A stretch of DNA of 64,000 bases from Natrinema ejinorense (GCF_002494345.1 NZ_NXNI01000001.1:868001-932000); one strand, 5' to 3'. Counted from the stretch's first letter, positions 1-8,929 are shown. The notes: generated by a model not told the origin, from the letters alone. A program made the numbers and translations.

Positions 1-1197
1 GAGGTCGCCGATGTCGCCGGCGTAGCGTTCCTTGCCCACGCCCAACTCCTCCTCGCCGACGGCGTCGAGCCGGTAGGAGTCCAGTTCGGAGAAGACCATC
101 CGCTGGTAGCCATAGAGCAGGTCGAAGACGATCCGGCCCTTGATGTCGGGGCCGCCCCAGTTGCTGCGCCAGACCTCGTCGACCCGCGAGAGCCGGTCGA
201 TCGAGAGGTCGTACTCGTGGTGGGGACCCGCGAGCTCCTCGAGGCGGTCGAGGAAGTACGGCGCGTCGAAGTCCTCGAAGTTCCAGCCCGTGAGGACGTC
301 GGGGTCGGTTTCCTCGACGTACTCGATGAAGGCCTCGAGCATCGCTTCTTCCTCCGCGAAACACCGCACTTCGTGGTCGATTTCGCCCTCGATGGGTTCG
401 TACGCCGTGATCTCGGTTGGAATCTCGCCGTCGCCGATCGGGGCCTCGTAGAGCCACATGACGTACTCGTCGCGATAGGAGTCGTGGCTGGTGAGACAGA
501 CGATCGGCTCCTCGCCGTCCTCGGGGAATCCCGAGCGATCGTCGACCTCGATGTCGAAGGTGTTGACGCGCGGGTCGGCCTGCACGTCGGCCGCCTCGAC
601 CTCGTCGTGGGGGACGACCAGCGAGTCGTCGTCGGCGCGGCGTTCGGGGACCCTGATCCCGCTGCGGACGTCCTTGTCGATCAGGAACCGGTTCGGGAAC
701 AGGATGTCGGCCTCGTAGTGCTCGAACTCGTCGCGCACTTTCCCGACATCTCGGGGCGTCTGGCCGAAGATCTTGGTGAGGCTCTCGCCCCGGATGCTCT
801 CGTAGGGTTCGCCGTCCTCGTCGTACTCCGCGCTGCCCGTGAGTCGCTCGTACTGCTCCTCGGGCGGTCGCTCGAGGCTCTCCGTCGGCGCGTAGAAGTA
901 GGGTTTGAAGCCGACGATCTGTACGTGCTCTAACTCGCCCTCGGGTGTTCGTCCGAAGACGTGCATGATCGGTCGCTCCTCGTCGCCGTAGCCGGCGATC
1001 GTGTAATCGACCTGCATCACGGCAAGCTCGAGTTGGCCCGTCGATTCGGGGAGCGTCTCCTCGACGACATCGATCACCTCCGCAGCGTTCGAGCCGCCGT
1101 TGCCGGCGACGGCTACCGCCTCTTCCGTCGGCCGGTCGTCGGTCCCGTCGGAGTCGCCGCCGAACTCCGCGAGTCCGGTCTGGCCCGCCTCAGTCAT
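1..1197 (-). CDS. polB: Family B DNA polymerase, N-terminal part (runs off the left edge)
   Basis: This is the first 399 codons of a replicative family B DNA polymerase, with proofreading 3'-5' exonuclease and polymerase activity. The ATG at 1197 starts an open frame that leaves the window at base 1. The N-terminal domain is acidic, and the exonuclease I motif FDIEV lies near residue 213. The exonuclease II segment NFEDFDAPY follows near residue 306, then a segment SYRLDAVGEEELG of the kind that precedes exonuclease III. The exonuclease III motif and the polymerase palm (DxxSLYPSI and DTD motifs) lie outside the window. The identification rests on motif order and spacing typical of euryarchaeal PolB. 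No upstream gene shares the strand, so it probably has its own promoter. Confidence 0.93.
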   Translation of the reverse strand, partial: MTEAGQTGLAEFGGDSDGTDDRPTEEAVAVAGNGGSNAAEVIDVVEETLPESTGQLELAVMQVDYTIAGYGDEERPIMHVFGRTPEGELEHVQIVGFKPYFYAPTESLERPPEEQYERLTGSAEYDEDGEPYESIRGESLTKIFGQTPRDVGKVRDEFEHYEADILFPNRFLIDKDVRSGIRVPERRADDDSLVVPHDEVEAADVQADPRVNTFDIEVDDRSGFPEDGEEPIVCLTSHDSYRDEYVMWLYEAPIGDGEIPTEITAYEPIEGEIDHEVRCFAEEEAMLEAFIEYVEETDPDVLTGWNFEDFDAPYFLDRLEELAGPHHEYDLSIDRLSRVDEVWRSNWGGPDIKGRIVFDLLYGYQRMVFSELDSYRLDAVGEEELGVGKERYAGDIGDL

Positions 1198-1359
1198 GAT
1201 ACCGGGTTTTGCAGTCGCCGGATAAAAACCCCTCCGTCTGGAGTGGTCCCCAGTGACGACGCTCGACTCGTCGGACGACTGCCCGACGTCGGGAGTGCAG
1301 CGCCCACGTTTGCGGAAGCAGCAAGACATATAAATTGGTAACACATAGCATAGATTCAG

Positions 1360-1545
1360 GTGACCGATGTGTCCACCCATATGAACGACGACGTGACGGA
1401 TCAGCGCGAACCGAGTAGTGAACCCGCGGGGACCGCAACGATCGAGTCCTACGAGACCGAAGACGGCGTCGTCTTCTATGACGCCGAGAATCCGCTGGCG
1501 TGGGTAGAGACCTCCCGGACGCTTACTCTCGAGGAACTGGCCTGA
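1360..1545 (+). CDS. Small acidic haloarchaeal protein (DUF7331-like)
   Basis: This is a 61-residue acidic protein of unknown function. The core ESYETEDGVVFYDAENPLAW followed by a C-terminal TLEELA resembles a small family restricted to haloarchaea (DUF7331 from memory). The frame can start at GTG 1360 or at ATG 1381 (eighth codon). A TATA-like sequence at about 1328-1335 would place the transcript start close to 1358-1360, so the GTG start would give a leaderless message. It stands alone between divergent polB and the membrane protein gene at 1681. A run of six T follows the stop. Confidence 0.7.
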   Translation: MTDVSTHMNDDVTDQREPSSEPAGTATIESYETEDGVVFYDAENPLAWVETSRTLTLEELA

Positions 1546-1563
1546 GACGGGCTGCTGTCGCTG

Positions 1564-1569
1564 TTTTTT
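1564..1569 (+). terminator. Oligo-T tract after the small acidic gene
   Basis: Six consecutive T residues lie about 20 bases past the stop codon at 1545 in otherwise GC-rich DNA. Archaeal transcription usually ends at such T-runs without needing a hairpin. This is an inference from position and composition only. Confidence 0.4.
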
Positions 1570-1680
1570 CGTCGCACCCGCGACCGCTGTGGGGCTGGGA
1601 CGACACTGACTGACAGGAGTCCGGACGAAACGGCACTCGCGAAGCGAACGTTTTTCCTTCCGCTGGGCATCGTCTCGAAC

Positions 1681-2190
1681 GTGGTATTCGACCGGACCGA
1701 GAACGAGCCCGAGGAGTGGGACCCAGAGGAGGAGTTCTACGATCCCGAGAGCGACTCGTTGACGATTCCACAGGTCTCGATGGAGGACGACGATCCGGAC
1801 GACGACCTGGGCGAACTCACGAACCCGGTCGAGGCGCCAACCGTTTCGACCGGCGAAATGGACGTTCCCGACGAGATCCTCCAGACCTTCTGGGTGCTGG
1901 TGGTGGTGCTCAACGCCGCCGTGTTGCTCGTCTCGCTCGGTCTGTTGATCCTGGCCTTCGAGGGGAACCTGACCCGTGGGGGACCCCTCGTCGGTGGTGG
2001 ACTCGTTTTGCTCGGTCTCGCCGGTCGACGATACAGGCGGTTTCAGGCGGGCGACCACGGCACCACTGCCGGTACTGACGGTTCCGGAACCGATACCGCC
2101 GCTGACGACGGTTCCGAGAACACGGAACCGACCGAGTCGGCTCCGGAGGGATCGGCCGAAACACCTTCACGGGACGGTACACAAGAGTAG
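1681..2190 (+). CDS. Acidic single-pass or two-pass membrane protein (DUF7322-like)
   Basis: This 169-residue protein starts at GTG 1681. Residues 1-60 are very acidic and look cytoplasmic. They are followed by a hydrophobic stretch (about residues 67-90) and a second glycine-rich hydrophobic segment (about 98-112). An RRYRRF basic patch follows the second segment, then a Thr/Gly/Glu-rich tail. The layout matches a small haloarchaeal membrane family of unknown role (DUF7322 from memory). The gene is 22 bases ahead of the next gene, so the two may be cotranscribed. No catalytic motif is visible. Confidence 0.7.
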   Translation: MVFDRTENEPEEWDPEEEFYDPESDSLTIPQVSMEDDDPDDDLGELTNPVEAPTVSTGEMDVPDEILQTFWVLVVVLNAAVLLVSLGLLILAFEGNLTRGGPLVGGGLVLLGLAGRRYRRFQAGDHGTTAGTDGSGTDTAADDGSENTEPTESAPEGSAETPSRDGTQE

Positions 2191-2212
2191 CTACCCGACC
2201 GACCCATCGCCT

Positions 2213-2674
2213 ATGAAAACAGTCGAGGACGACACCGGCAGACGATACCTGCTTCTCAGACGATCGGACAACGCGAGTCTCGTCCGTGATCCCGAAACCG
2301 GCAACGAGTGTTACGTTCAGAACGACCGCCTCGAGGCCGTCGACGGCGAGTCGGCGCTCGAGACGGCCGCTGGAACCGTGTCCGACCCGGTCCTGACGTT
2401 GCTGACCAACGTCCACGACGAGGAGACGCTTGGCCTGTTGATCGAACTCTCCGAACGGGGGCCGCTCGGCGTCCGTACCCTGCTCGACGCCTATCAGTTC
2501 TGCGAGAGCGACCTCCACGGCCGACTGACGGTTCTCTCCGCGGCCGGACTGCTCGAAGAAGCCGACATCGCCGGCGAACGCGGGTACGGGGTCACCGAGG
2601 ACTGCGAACGCGCACTCGAGACGATTCGACCGGAAATCGAACCGTCGAACGACGGGCCGGCGGACACCGACTGA
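2213..2674 (+). CDS. Haloarchaeal winged-helix-like protein (DUF7346-like)
   Basis: This is a 153-residue protein. The chosen start is ATG 2213 (MKTVEDDTGRRYLL); longer in-frame extensions overlap the previous gene and look non-coding. An N-terminal beta-rich part (residues 1-45, YLLLRRSDNASLVRDP) is followed by a helical region (about 60-140). That region includes LIELSERGPLGVRTLLDAY and LTVLSAAGLLEE, which read like a helix-turn-helix of the kind seen in archaeal regulators. It may bind DNA, but no ligand or target is indicated. It ends 43 bases from convergent rad50. Confidence 0.7.
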   Translation: MKTVEDDTGRRYLLLRRSDNASLVRDPETGNECYVQNDRLEAVDGESALETAAGTVSDPVLTLLTNVHDEETLGLLIELSERGPLGVRTLLDAYQFCESDLHGRLTVLSAAGLLEEADIAGERGYGVTEDCERALETIRPEIEPSNDGPADTD

Positions 2675-2716
2675 GTTCCGACCCGCAGTTCGGCAGCGAC
2701 GCCGACGCTCTCCCCG

Positions 2717-5401
2717 TCAGTCCGACGCCAGCAGCTCCGCTTCCGGCGGCTCGCCGCGCTCGAGTCGCGACCGGTTCGACGTGGCGTCTTTCTCGACGCG
2801 GACGAGCGAGTCGGCCGCGCCGACGAGTTCCTCGTCGTGGCTGACGACGACGATCTGTTCGACGCCGAGATCGCGCATCGACTCGATTAGCGAGACGAGT
2901 TGGGTCACGTGACCCGAATCGAGAAACACCGTCGGCTCGTCGAGAATCAGCGGCGGCATGGGCGCCGATCCGTCGACCCCCTCGGCGAGCAGTCGGTAGA
3001 TCGCACACCGCAGGCTGAGGTTGAACAGCGCTCGTTCGCCGCCGGAGAGCTGTTCGGGCTCGAGCGCCTCGCCGTCTTTCTGATACACGGTCAGCCGGTA
3101 GTCGCCGTCGAGATCGATCGCCGCATAGGAGTCGTTCTGATAGACCAGCTCGAACGTTTCGTTGAGCAGTCGCTCTAGGGTCTCGACGTTGTGCTGGCGC
3201 AGCTCCGCCCGCAGGTCGCCGTACGTGGTCTGGAGGCTCTCGGCTTCCTCGTAGAGGGATTCGAGCAGGTCACAGCGATCCTCGACGGACTCGAGTTCCT
3301 CGCGTCGGTCCTCGAGTTCCTCGAGTTCGTTCTCGGCGGCACCGATCGCGTTCTGGATCTCGCCGCGCTGGTCCTCGAGCTCCTCGAGTTTCCCGTCGAC
3401 CTTCTCGATGTACTGCTCGGCGTTGTCCTTGTCCTCCCGAGCGGTTTCGACGCGGTCCTCGTCGAACTCCGATTCGAGGTCGCGCTTGCGGTCGCGCTTA
3501 TCGGACAGCGTCTCGCGGCGCTCGTCGTTCATCGTCTCCCAGTCCGCTCGCCGCTCGCGGAGGTTCCCGATCTCGGTCTCGAGAGCGGTCTGCTCGTCGG
3601 TGATCTCCGAAATGCGCTCGAGCGTCTCGAGCGTCTCTTTGATCGTCCCTCGCTCGGTGTTGATCTCCCCGAGGTCCGCCCGCGCGCCGGCGACCTCGTC
3701 TTCGCGTTCCGCGGCTGCAGCCCGTTTCTCTTCGGCCTCGGCCTCGTACTCCTCGGCGTCTTCGCGGAGCTGATCGCGCTGGTCGCGGCGGTCCGCGAGG
3801 CTCTCGCGCTTCTCCGCGAGTAGCTGTTCGATGTTGTCGCGGTTCTCCTCGAGGCGGTCGACCCGCCGCTCGGCCTCCCGCAGGCCCTCGGCGCGTTCGA
3901 TCCGCTCGTCTATCTCGTCGCGCTGGTCCTCGAGCGCTTCGGCCTCGGCCTCGAGGTCGGCGAGTTCCTCCCGGCGATCGGTCAGGACGTCCACGTGCGG
4001 TGAGTCCTCGACCGGCTGGCCACACTCCGGACACTTCCCCTCCTCGAGCAGTCGTTCGCCCTCCTCGATCGCGTTCTCGGCGGTCCGGATATCGGCGGTG
4101 ACGTCGTTGATCTCCGACACCAGTTCGTCGCGCTCGGTCTCGAGGTCCTCGAGGTGCGATTCGGCCGCGCCGAACTCGACCGGCGCATCGTCGAACGTCG
4201 CCCGCGCGGCGTCGATGTCGTCCGCGAGGTCGTCGAGTTTCGCCTCGCGATCCGCGATCGCTTCCTCGTCGGCCTCGATCTGCTCTTCGAGCGCATCGGC
4301 TTCCTCCCGGGTCTCCTCGGCGTCCCTCTCGAGGTCGTCGGCCTCCTCGCGGAGTCGCTCGACCTCGTTGTTCCCTTCGGTGATCGTCACGCGGACGTCC
4401 TCGAGTTCGTCCCGGAGCGCTTCGTCGCGGTCCTCGAGTTCGTCGATGCGGTCCTGAGTCACCGCTTCGTCGGGGTCGTCGCTCTCGAGGTCGACGGCCT
4501 CGAGAAGATCGGCACGCTCGTCTGCGAGTTCCTCGCGCCGGTTTCGAATCTCGCTGATCTCGTCGCCGGCCTCGTCGCGCTTGCGCTCGGTCTCGCTGAT
4601 CTTCGAGCGCAGATCCTCGATCTCGGTCTCGAGCGCCGCGATCTCCTCGCGGGTCTCCTCGTGGCGCTCGAGGACGTCCACGGCAGTCTCCAGGGTTTCC
4701 TGGGCCTGCTCGCGCTGTGTCTCGTAATGGTCGATCTCCGCCACGACGTCGGTGCGCCGAGACTCCAGGCCGTTCAGCCGCTCGTGGAGGTCCTTCTCTT
4801 CTTTCTCCTGAACCTTTTGTCGGACGTTTTCGAGGACCTCCCGCTGACCGTCGAGGACGTTCTTGACGCCGAGGCGCGCCTCGCTGGCTCGTTCCCGGTA
4901 GTCCTCGAGTGCGCCCAGTTGGAGGAGGTCGTCGATCATGTCCTGGCGGTCGCTCGGCGAGGCGTGGATGAGCTTGTTGACCTCGCCCTGGCGGACGTAC
5001 GCGCAGTTGACGAACGCCTCGGCGTCCATCCGCAGGAGCTGGGTCACCTCCCGACGAACGTCGCGGGCACCTTCGATCGTCTCCGTCGGCGTCTCGAGGA
5101 CGCACTTCGTCGTCGTCGCGCGGTCGCCGCGCAGTTTGAGCCGTCGCTCGACGTGGTACTCGCGGCCGTCGTGGGTGAACCAGAGTTCGACCGCCGCCTC
5201 CTCCTCGCCGGTCGTGATCACGTCGTCGAGCGTTCGGTCGTCGAGCGCTTTCGAGCCGTAGAGCGCGAAGAAGACCGCCTCGAGCAGCGTCGACTTCCCG
5301 CTGCCGTTGACGCCGTGGACGACGGTGACGCCGCGCTCGAGCGTGAGGTCGGCGTCGCCGTAGCACTTGAAGTTCAGCAGGCGGACGCGGTCGACCCTCA
5401 C
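2717..5401 (-). CDS. rad50: DNA double-strand break repair ATPase Rad50
   Basis: Rad50 is the SMC-like ATPase partner of Mre11; it tethers DNA ends and controls nuclease access. The 894-residue protein has Walker A GVNGSGKST at residues 30-38. Two long acidic coiled-coil arms flank a zinc hook CPECGQPV near residue 457. The C-terminal head has the signature LSGGER near 784, Walker B LILDEPT near 817, and a downstream switch histidine in VVSHDEEL. Length and layout match archaeal Rad50. Its ATG overlaps the 3' end of mre11 by four bases, so the two are translationally coupled in one minus-strand operon. Confidence 0.97.
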   Translation of the reverse strand: MRVDRVRLLNFKCYGDADLTLERGVTVVHGVNGSGKSTLLEAVFFALYGSKALDDRTLDDVITTGEEEAAVELWFTHDGREYHVERRLKLRGDRATTTKCVLETPTETIEGARDVRREVTQLLRMDAEAFVNCAYVRQGEVNKLIHASPSDRQDMIDDLLQLGALEDYRERASEARLGVKNVLDGQREVLENVRQKVQEKEEKDLHERLNGLESRRTDVVAEIDHYETQREQAQETLETAVDVLERHEETREEIAALETEIEDLRSKISETERKRDEAGDEISEIRNRREELADERADLLEAVDLESDDPDEAVTQDRIDELEDRDEALRDELEDVRVTITEGNNEVERLREEADDLERDAEETREEADALEEQIEADEEAIADREAKLDDLADDIDAARATFDDAPVEFGAAESHLEDLETERDELVSEINDVTADIRTAENAIEEGERLLEEGKCPECGQPVEDSPHVDVLTDRREELADLEAEAEALEDQRDEIDERIERAEGLREAERRVDRLEENRDNIEQLLAEKRESLADRRDQRDQLREDAEEYEAEAEEKRAAAAEREDEVAGARADLGEINTERGTIKETLETLERISEITDEQTALETEIGNLRERRADWETMNDERRETLSDKRDRKRDLESEFDEDRVETAREDKDNAEQYIEKVDGKLEELEDQRGEIQNAIGAAENELEELEDRREELESVEDRCDLLESLYEEAESLQTTYGDLRAELRQHNVETLERLLNETFELVYQNDSYAAIDLDGDYRLTVYQKDGEALEPEQLSGGERALFNLSLRCAIYRLLAEGVDGSAPMPPLILDEPTVFLDSGHVTQLVSLIESMRDLGVEQIVVVSHDEELVGAADSLVRVEKDATSNRSRLERGEPPEAELLASD

Positions 5402-6771
5402 GCGAAATCACCCAGCGAGGCGGTGTCGGCGTCCGCGTCGTCGGCGTCGTCGGCCGACCCGGTGGCCGCGTCGTCCTCGGTCGGTTCCACGGGGCCGTCG
5501 GCGTTCGGTTCTTCGCTGCCAGCAGTGTCCGCCGATCGGTCGGCGTCGGCTGCGTCGACCGGATCCGTGCCACCGTTGGCTGCGGTCTCCTCGGCGAGCT
5601 GGTCGGCAACCGTCGTCACGTCCTCGTCGCCGGGTTCGCGCTCCGGTGCGGGCTCGAACGCCGACTCGTCGTCCTCGAGTAGCTCCCGGACTCGCCGTTC
5701 GACGGCGTCGCGGACGTTCGAATCGGCGAGGTCGTCGCTCCGGACGGTCTCGTCGATCTCGAGGGCGGCGTTGCTCAGCCCCATCTCGCGTATCCGTTCG
5801 CGGACGGCGTCGTCCGGGTTGGCGAAGCTCACCGATACGTCCTCGTCCTCGTCGGGGAGGTCCCGGCGGTCGTTGACGCGGGCGACGAGGGCTCCGCGGT
5901 CGATCGCGAGTTCCTCGATGGCCGCCGGGGCGATCGGTCGGCCCTCGTCCTCGACGGTGACGATGACGACCGCGTCCGCGAGGTCGTGCTGGCGGACGCG
6001 TTCCTGCACGCGATCGATGCCCTCGCCGTCCGCGAGTTCGACGTCGACGAAGACGAACTCGCGGGTCGAGGAGAGGCCCCGGCGACTGATCGTGACCTCG
6101 TCGTCCTCGAAGTCCACGAGATTGTAGCCCCGGTCCTCGCGCTCGCTGGCGCTGGCGCGCTCGGTCGACCCGCAGTAGGTGACCCACGTGTCACGCACCT
6201 CCGCGGTATCCGGCTTGTGGTTGTCCCCCAGCAGGACGGCGTCGAAATCGACCGTCGACTCCGCGAGGACGGTTTCGGTGTCCCAGTCGGCGTGTGCGAA
6301 GGGCTCGAAGAGGCCGTGGCTCACCAGACTCGCGTGGGCAGCCGTCTCCGGCAGCGCGTCGAAGTCGTAGGTGAGGTCGTCCCGGCGCGAGCGGGGGACG
6401 AAGTCGAGGCCGTAGAAGGCGGTGTCGTCCACGAGGATCGGCTCGGCACCGAGACGCGTCGCCAGTCCGAGGTCCGCGAAGAGGTCGAGCCACTGGGCGT
6501 CGCGTTTCGACTCGTGGTTGCCCACGACGGCGAGGAAGGGGATGTCGGCGTCCGCGAGCGTCCGGAGGATGTCGACGGTCCCTTGGAGGTCGACGAGTCC
6601 CGGCCGCCGGTCGTGAAAGAGGTCGCCGGCGTGGATCACCGCGTCGACGTCGTCGGCGACCGCGTCCTCGACGACCGAGCGGAAGGCCTCGAGGAAGTCC
6701 TGTCGTCTGTCGGGCGAATTGTACTGCTGGTACCCGATGTGGGTATCGCCCGTATGGATAACCCGCGTCAT
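5398..6771 (-). CDS. mre11: DNA double-strand break repair nuclease Mre11
   Basis: Mre11 is a manganese-dependent exo/endonuclease that processes DNA ends with Rad50. The 457-residue protein carries the metallophosphoesterase motifs in order: GDTH (residues 8-11), GDLFH (49-53), GNHES (84-88), SHG near 154 and GDNHKPD near 180. The last 80 or so residues are a low-complexity Asp/Ala/Ser tail, which is common in haloarchaeal versions. It is the first gene of the mre11-rad50 operon. The start ATG is clear and follows an AT-rich region. Confidence 0.96.
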   Translation of the reverse strand: MTRVIHTGDTHIGYQQYNSPDRRQDFLEAFRSVVEDAVADDVDAVIHAGDLFHDRRPGLVDLQGTVDILRTLADADIPFLAVVGNHESKRDAQWLDLFADLGLATRLGAEPILVDDTAFYGLDFVPRSRRDDLTYDFDALPETAAHASLVSHGLFEPFAHADWDTETVLAESTVDFDAVLLGDNHKPDTAEVRDTWVTYCGSTERASASEREDRGYNLVDFEDDEVTISRRGLSSTREFVFVDVELADGEGIDRVQERVRQHDLADAVVIVTVEDEGRPIAPAAIEELAIDRGALVARVNDRRDLPDEDEDVSVSFANPDDAVRERIREMGLSNAALEIDETVRSDDLADSNVRDAVERRVRELLEDDESAFEPAPEREPGDEDVTTVADQLAEETAANGGTDPVDAADADRSADTAGSEEPNADGPVEPTEDDAATGSADDADDADADTASLGDFA

Positions 6772-7143
6772 TGGCCAGTCGTTGGCGAGCCGACCCTAAA
6801 GGGGTTCCGTGACCGAAGTGAAAGTAAAACGATGTGGTACATTGATTTTTACCTTTCCCTATAATATGCGGTCTCGCCTTCGGCTCCGAACTTCGGTAAC
6901 GCCAAAGATAGACCAGTAAGTGCTACTGGGATTACCTTCGGTGACAGCGGATCGCTAACTATTGTATTAGCCTCAACGGAAAACACTCGCTCAATCGCTG
7001 AGGCCGTATTCTGCACTCTCAAACAGTGATATGGTGATACACTTCGGGCACGAACGTATTTTGGACAAGTCTGTAAACTTATGCTGAAAGTAGGTGTGAG
7101 AAATATCAAAATAACTCTTTAATTTACTATGGGAAAATTAGAG
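6772..7143 (-). other. AT-rich gap upstream of mre11, no secure gene
   Basis: This 370-base stretch is distinctly richer in A and T than its surroundings. It must contain the mre11 promoter; a TTTTACTTT-like element lies about 50 bases ahead of the mre11 start. Short frames are open on both strands (a plus-strand frame ending near 7025 and an 86-codon minus-strand frame), but neither has recognisable protein features or haloarchaeal codon bias. The stretch may be residual DNA from past insertions. Confidence 0.5.
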
Positions 7144-7416
7144 TTAGCATTTACTGCCACGGAACTCCATTGCTGAGTCGCTTGAGGACGGAGCGTCTGG
7201 ATGACGAATGTGGAAGAATAGATTATTCGGAGTGTCACCATTCGTGACTCGCGTGAAATCAGGGAAGTCCAAGGCAGTATACTCTCCATCACCGGGTGGT
7301 CGAGAGGCAATATCTACGTCTCCGTCGATGAGAATTTCCCCACTATTATCCCAAACGGTGAATTCGACGTGATAGTGTTGTTGACGGTGATTAACGATGG
7401 CAAAATGAAATGGGTA
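7144..7416 (-). pseudogene. C-terminal remnant of a beta-rich protein cut off by the insertion sequence
   Basis: A minus-strand frame runs open from the inner edge of the IS to the stop at 7144-7146 and has no start of its own. It encodes about 90 residues with protein-like patterning: HYPFHFAIVNHRQQHYHVEF, then EILIDGDVDIASRPPGDGEY and a final LFFHIRHPDAP. The alternation of hydrophobic and polar residues suggests an immunoglobulin-like or jelly-roll beta-sandwich, as in secreted haloarchaeal proteins. The 5' part is missing, and I cannot find it beyond the IS. I read this as a gene truncated by IS insertion followed by loss of the other half. Confidence 0.6.
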
Positions 7417-8105
7417 GTGTTCAGATAAGCTGATTCCATGCGAAGCTGAACGATCTGAGCCAGTCGTCGGCAGTTTCTGCTTCGGCGTTGCTGAAGCAGT
7501 TTGAGAAGCAGAGTGTTCGTCGTTTTATCTCTCTAAAGACACGTTCAACAGCATTTCGATTTCCATGCTTTTCGTATCTGAAATCGAAGCCGTGGCGCTG
7601 ACATGCATCTTGTAACGAGTGCGACCCATCAACGAGAAACACGGCGTCAGAGACGTTGTGTTTCTCGGATAGTTCCGTAAGAAACGAATGAGCGAGAACC
7701 TTCGTTGTTGTCGGTTCAAGCTTTGTATGGAGCAATTCGTTTGTCTCTGGATCGATTGCGGCGTACAGCCAATACTGCTCATCGTTCAGTCGGATCACGG
7801 TCTCGTCAACCGCAACGTGATCCGGACACCGGCCAGATTCGGGCTGTAGATCGGCCTTGTGTACCCAATTGTGAACAGTAGACCGAGCGCGTTTGACACC
7901 GAATACCTCAAGAACAGAGACAGTATTCGAAAGCGAAAGTCCAGCGAGGTGCAGTTGAATACTGAGCTTCATCAGCAATCGCGGTGTCGCTTCTCGTTCA
8001 ACAAACTCTAAGTTGATCTCGTCTAAACAACCGTTGAGGCGGTCGTTTTCGGGCATAGATCACTCAGAAAACGAACCGCCTCATCCTTCATCCTTATCTG
8101 AACAC
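7417..8105 (-). mobile_element. IS6-type haloarchaeal insertion sequence
   Basis: A 689-bp element is bounded by perfect 13-bp inverted repeats, GTGTTCAGATAAG at 7417-7429 and its complement at 8093-8105. It encloses a single transposase gene that fills most of its length. The size and the single-gene layout fit the compact IS6-type elements of haloarchaea. The eight bases outside the two ends (AATGGGTA and CGCCAGAT) do not match, so there is no target duplication. That suggests later recombination or deletion at this site. The GC content is lower than in the neighbouring genes. Confidence 0.92.
7421..8056 (-). CDS. IS6 family transposase
   Basis: This 211-residue DDE transposase is full length for the short haloarchaeal IS6 group. 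An N-terminal helix-turn-helix region (LSLSNTVSVLEVFGVKRA) precedes the catalytic core. The probable acidic triad sits in DHVAVDET, in VFLVDGSHS and in the final ERVFREIKRR. Nothing interrupts the frame, so the enzyme may still be active. Its stop codon lies inside the terminal inverted repeat. It would catalyse cut-and-insert or replicative movement of the 689-bp element. Confidence 0.95.
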   Translation of the reverse strand: MPENDRLNGCLDEINLEFVEREATPRLLMKLSIQLHLAGLSLSNTVSVLEVFGVKRARSTVHNWVHKADLQPESGRCPDHVAVDETVIRLNDEQYWLYAAIDPETNELLHTKLEPTTTKVLAHSFLTELSEKHNVSDAVFLVDGSHSLQDACQRHGFDFRYEKHGNRNAVERVFREIKRRTLCFSNCFSNAEAETADDWLRSFSFAWNQLI

Positions 8106-8209
8106 CGCCAGATCGATTCACCGGAGAACTAATACGTCGAGTGTCGTCACAACCACTGGCTGAACGAGATGAGTACTGCATATCCGCGGCAGCGACCGAA
8201 TCCTCGAGT

Positions 8210-8506
8210 ATGATCGGGACGGACGAGACCCGCGAGATCGTCGACTGGCAGAAGACGACCGTCGATGGAGCGACGGTGTACGAAATCGAGTACAGCGAGC
8301 CCGTCCCGGAGCCGACGGGACGCTCGCGGTCGCTGTTCCGTGCGAGCAGCGGCGGAACGGTTCCGGCCGGCGAGCAGTCCGTTCTCCTCCCGGACGGCGA
8401 ACGGATTCCCGCGACCGAGGCGGTGTTCGACGCCGAGGGAACCACGCTCCGCGTCCGTCACGAGCCGTCGCTGGTGGCTCGGGTTCGGCGGTATCTGCCG
8501 TGGTGA
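8210..8506 (+). CDS. Hypothetical haloarchaeal protein, 98 residues
   Basis: I do not recognise this protein. The start is taken as ATG 8210 (MIGTDETREIVDWQ), because the upstream in-frame extension runs towards the IS right end and looks non-coding. The sequence has a basic C-terminus (LVARVRRYLPW) and a mixed beta-like body with the repeated theme of short charged strands. No membrane segment or metal site is visible. Its promoter must lie in the roughly 100 bases between the IS and the start codon, so the insertion may have altered its expression. Confidence 0.65.
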   Translation: MIGTDETREIVDWQKTTVDGATVYEIEYSEPVPEPTGRSRSLFRASSGGTVPAGEQSVLLPDGERIPATEAVFDAEGTTLRVRHEPSLVARVRRYLPW

Positions 8507-8592
8507 CGCCGACGACCCGCTCGCCCCTCGGCGGAACTGCTGGGAAGCAAGCGGCGAAATAGTTATACGACTGTCACGAATAGCCAACCCGT

Positions 8593-8919
8593 ATGTTCGA
8601 ACAGTTCTCGTTGGTTCTGTCCGCTCTGTACGTCGTTCAGGGGTTGCTGGGGCTGGCCGAACAGCGCATCTATCCCACCGAACGACGAGCGCGCGAACCG
8701 CTGGTCTCGAGGCTCCACCTCGTCAGTTCGATCGCGTTCACCGTCGGCGGTATCGCCAGCGCGTCGTGGCTCCACTGGAACGGCCTCCCGACGACCTGGT
8801 ATCCGACGATCCTCGCCTGCGGGATGCTCGTCTCGATTCTCGTGCAAGGGCGGATGTACCGCGCGATGGGCGTCTCGCACAGCCCAGTAATCGACCGGGT
8901 ATCGGCGCGCCTGCATTGA
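8593..8919 (+). CDS. Small membrane protein, three or four helices
   Basis: This 108-residue protein of unknown function has hydrophobic segments at about residues 4-22, 44-62 and 70-88. The start ATG 8593 follows a TATA-like ATAGTTATAC stretch about 25 bases upstream. It has no catalytic motif. It sits between a hypothetical gene on the same strand and a convergent membrane protein gene, and there is no clear operon. Confidence 0.65.
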   Translation: MFEQFSLVLSALYVVQGLLGLAEQRIYPTERRAREPLVSRLHLVSSIAFTVGGIASASWLHWNGLPTTWYPTILACGMLVSILVQGRMYRAMGVSHSPVIDRVSARLH

Positions 8920-8929
8920 TCCCACACGC

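Noticed and set aside
3498-5609. 703-codon minus-strand frame in the rad50/mre11 region
   Set aside because: It is a shadow of rad50 in another frame, arginine- and proline-rich without any fold; the rad50 frame has all expected motifs.
4154-6127. 657-codon plus-strand frame antisense to rad50/mre11
   Set aside because: Leucine/valine-rich shadow produced by the GC-rich codon bias on the other strand; no motif or family pattern.
6849-7109. 86-codon minus-strand frame in the AT-rich gap near mre11
   Set aside because: No recognisable family or haloarchaeal codon bias; open frames in AT-rich DNA arise by chance.
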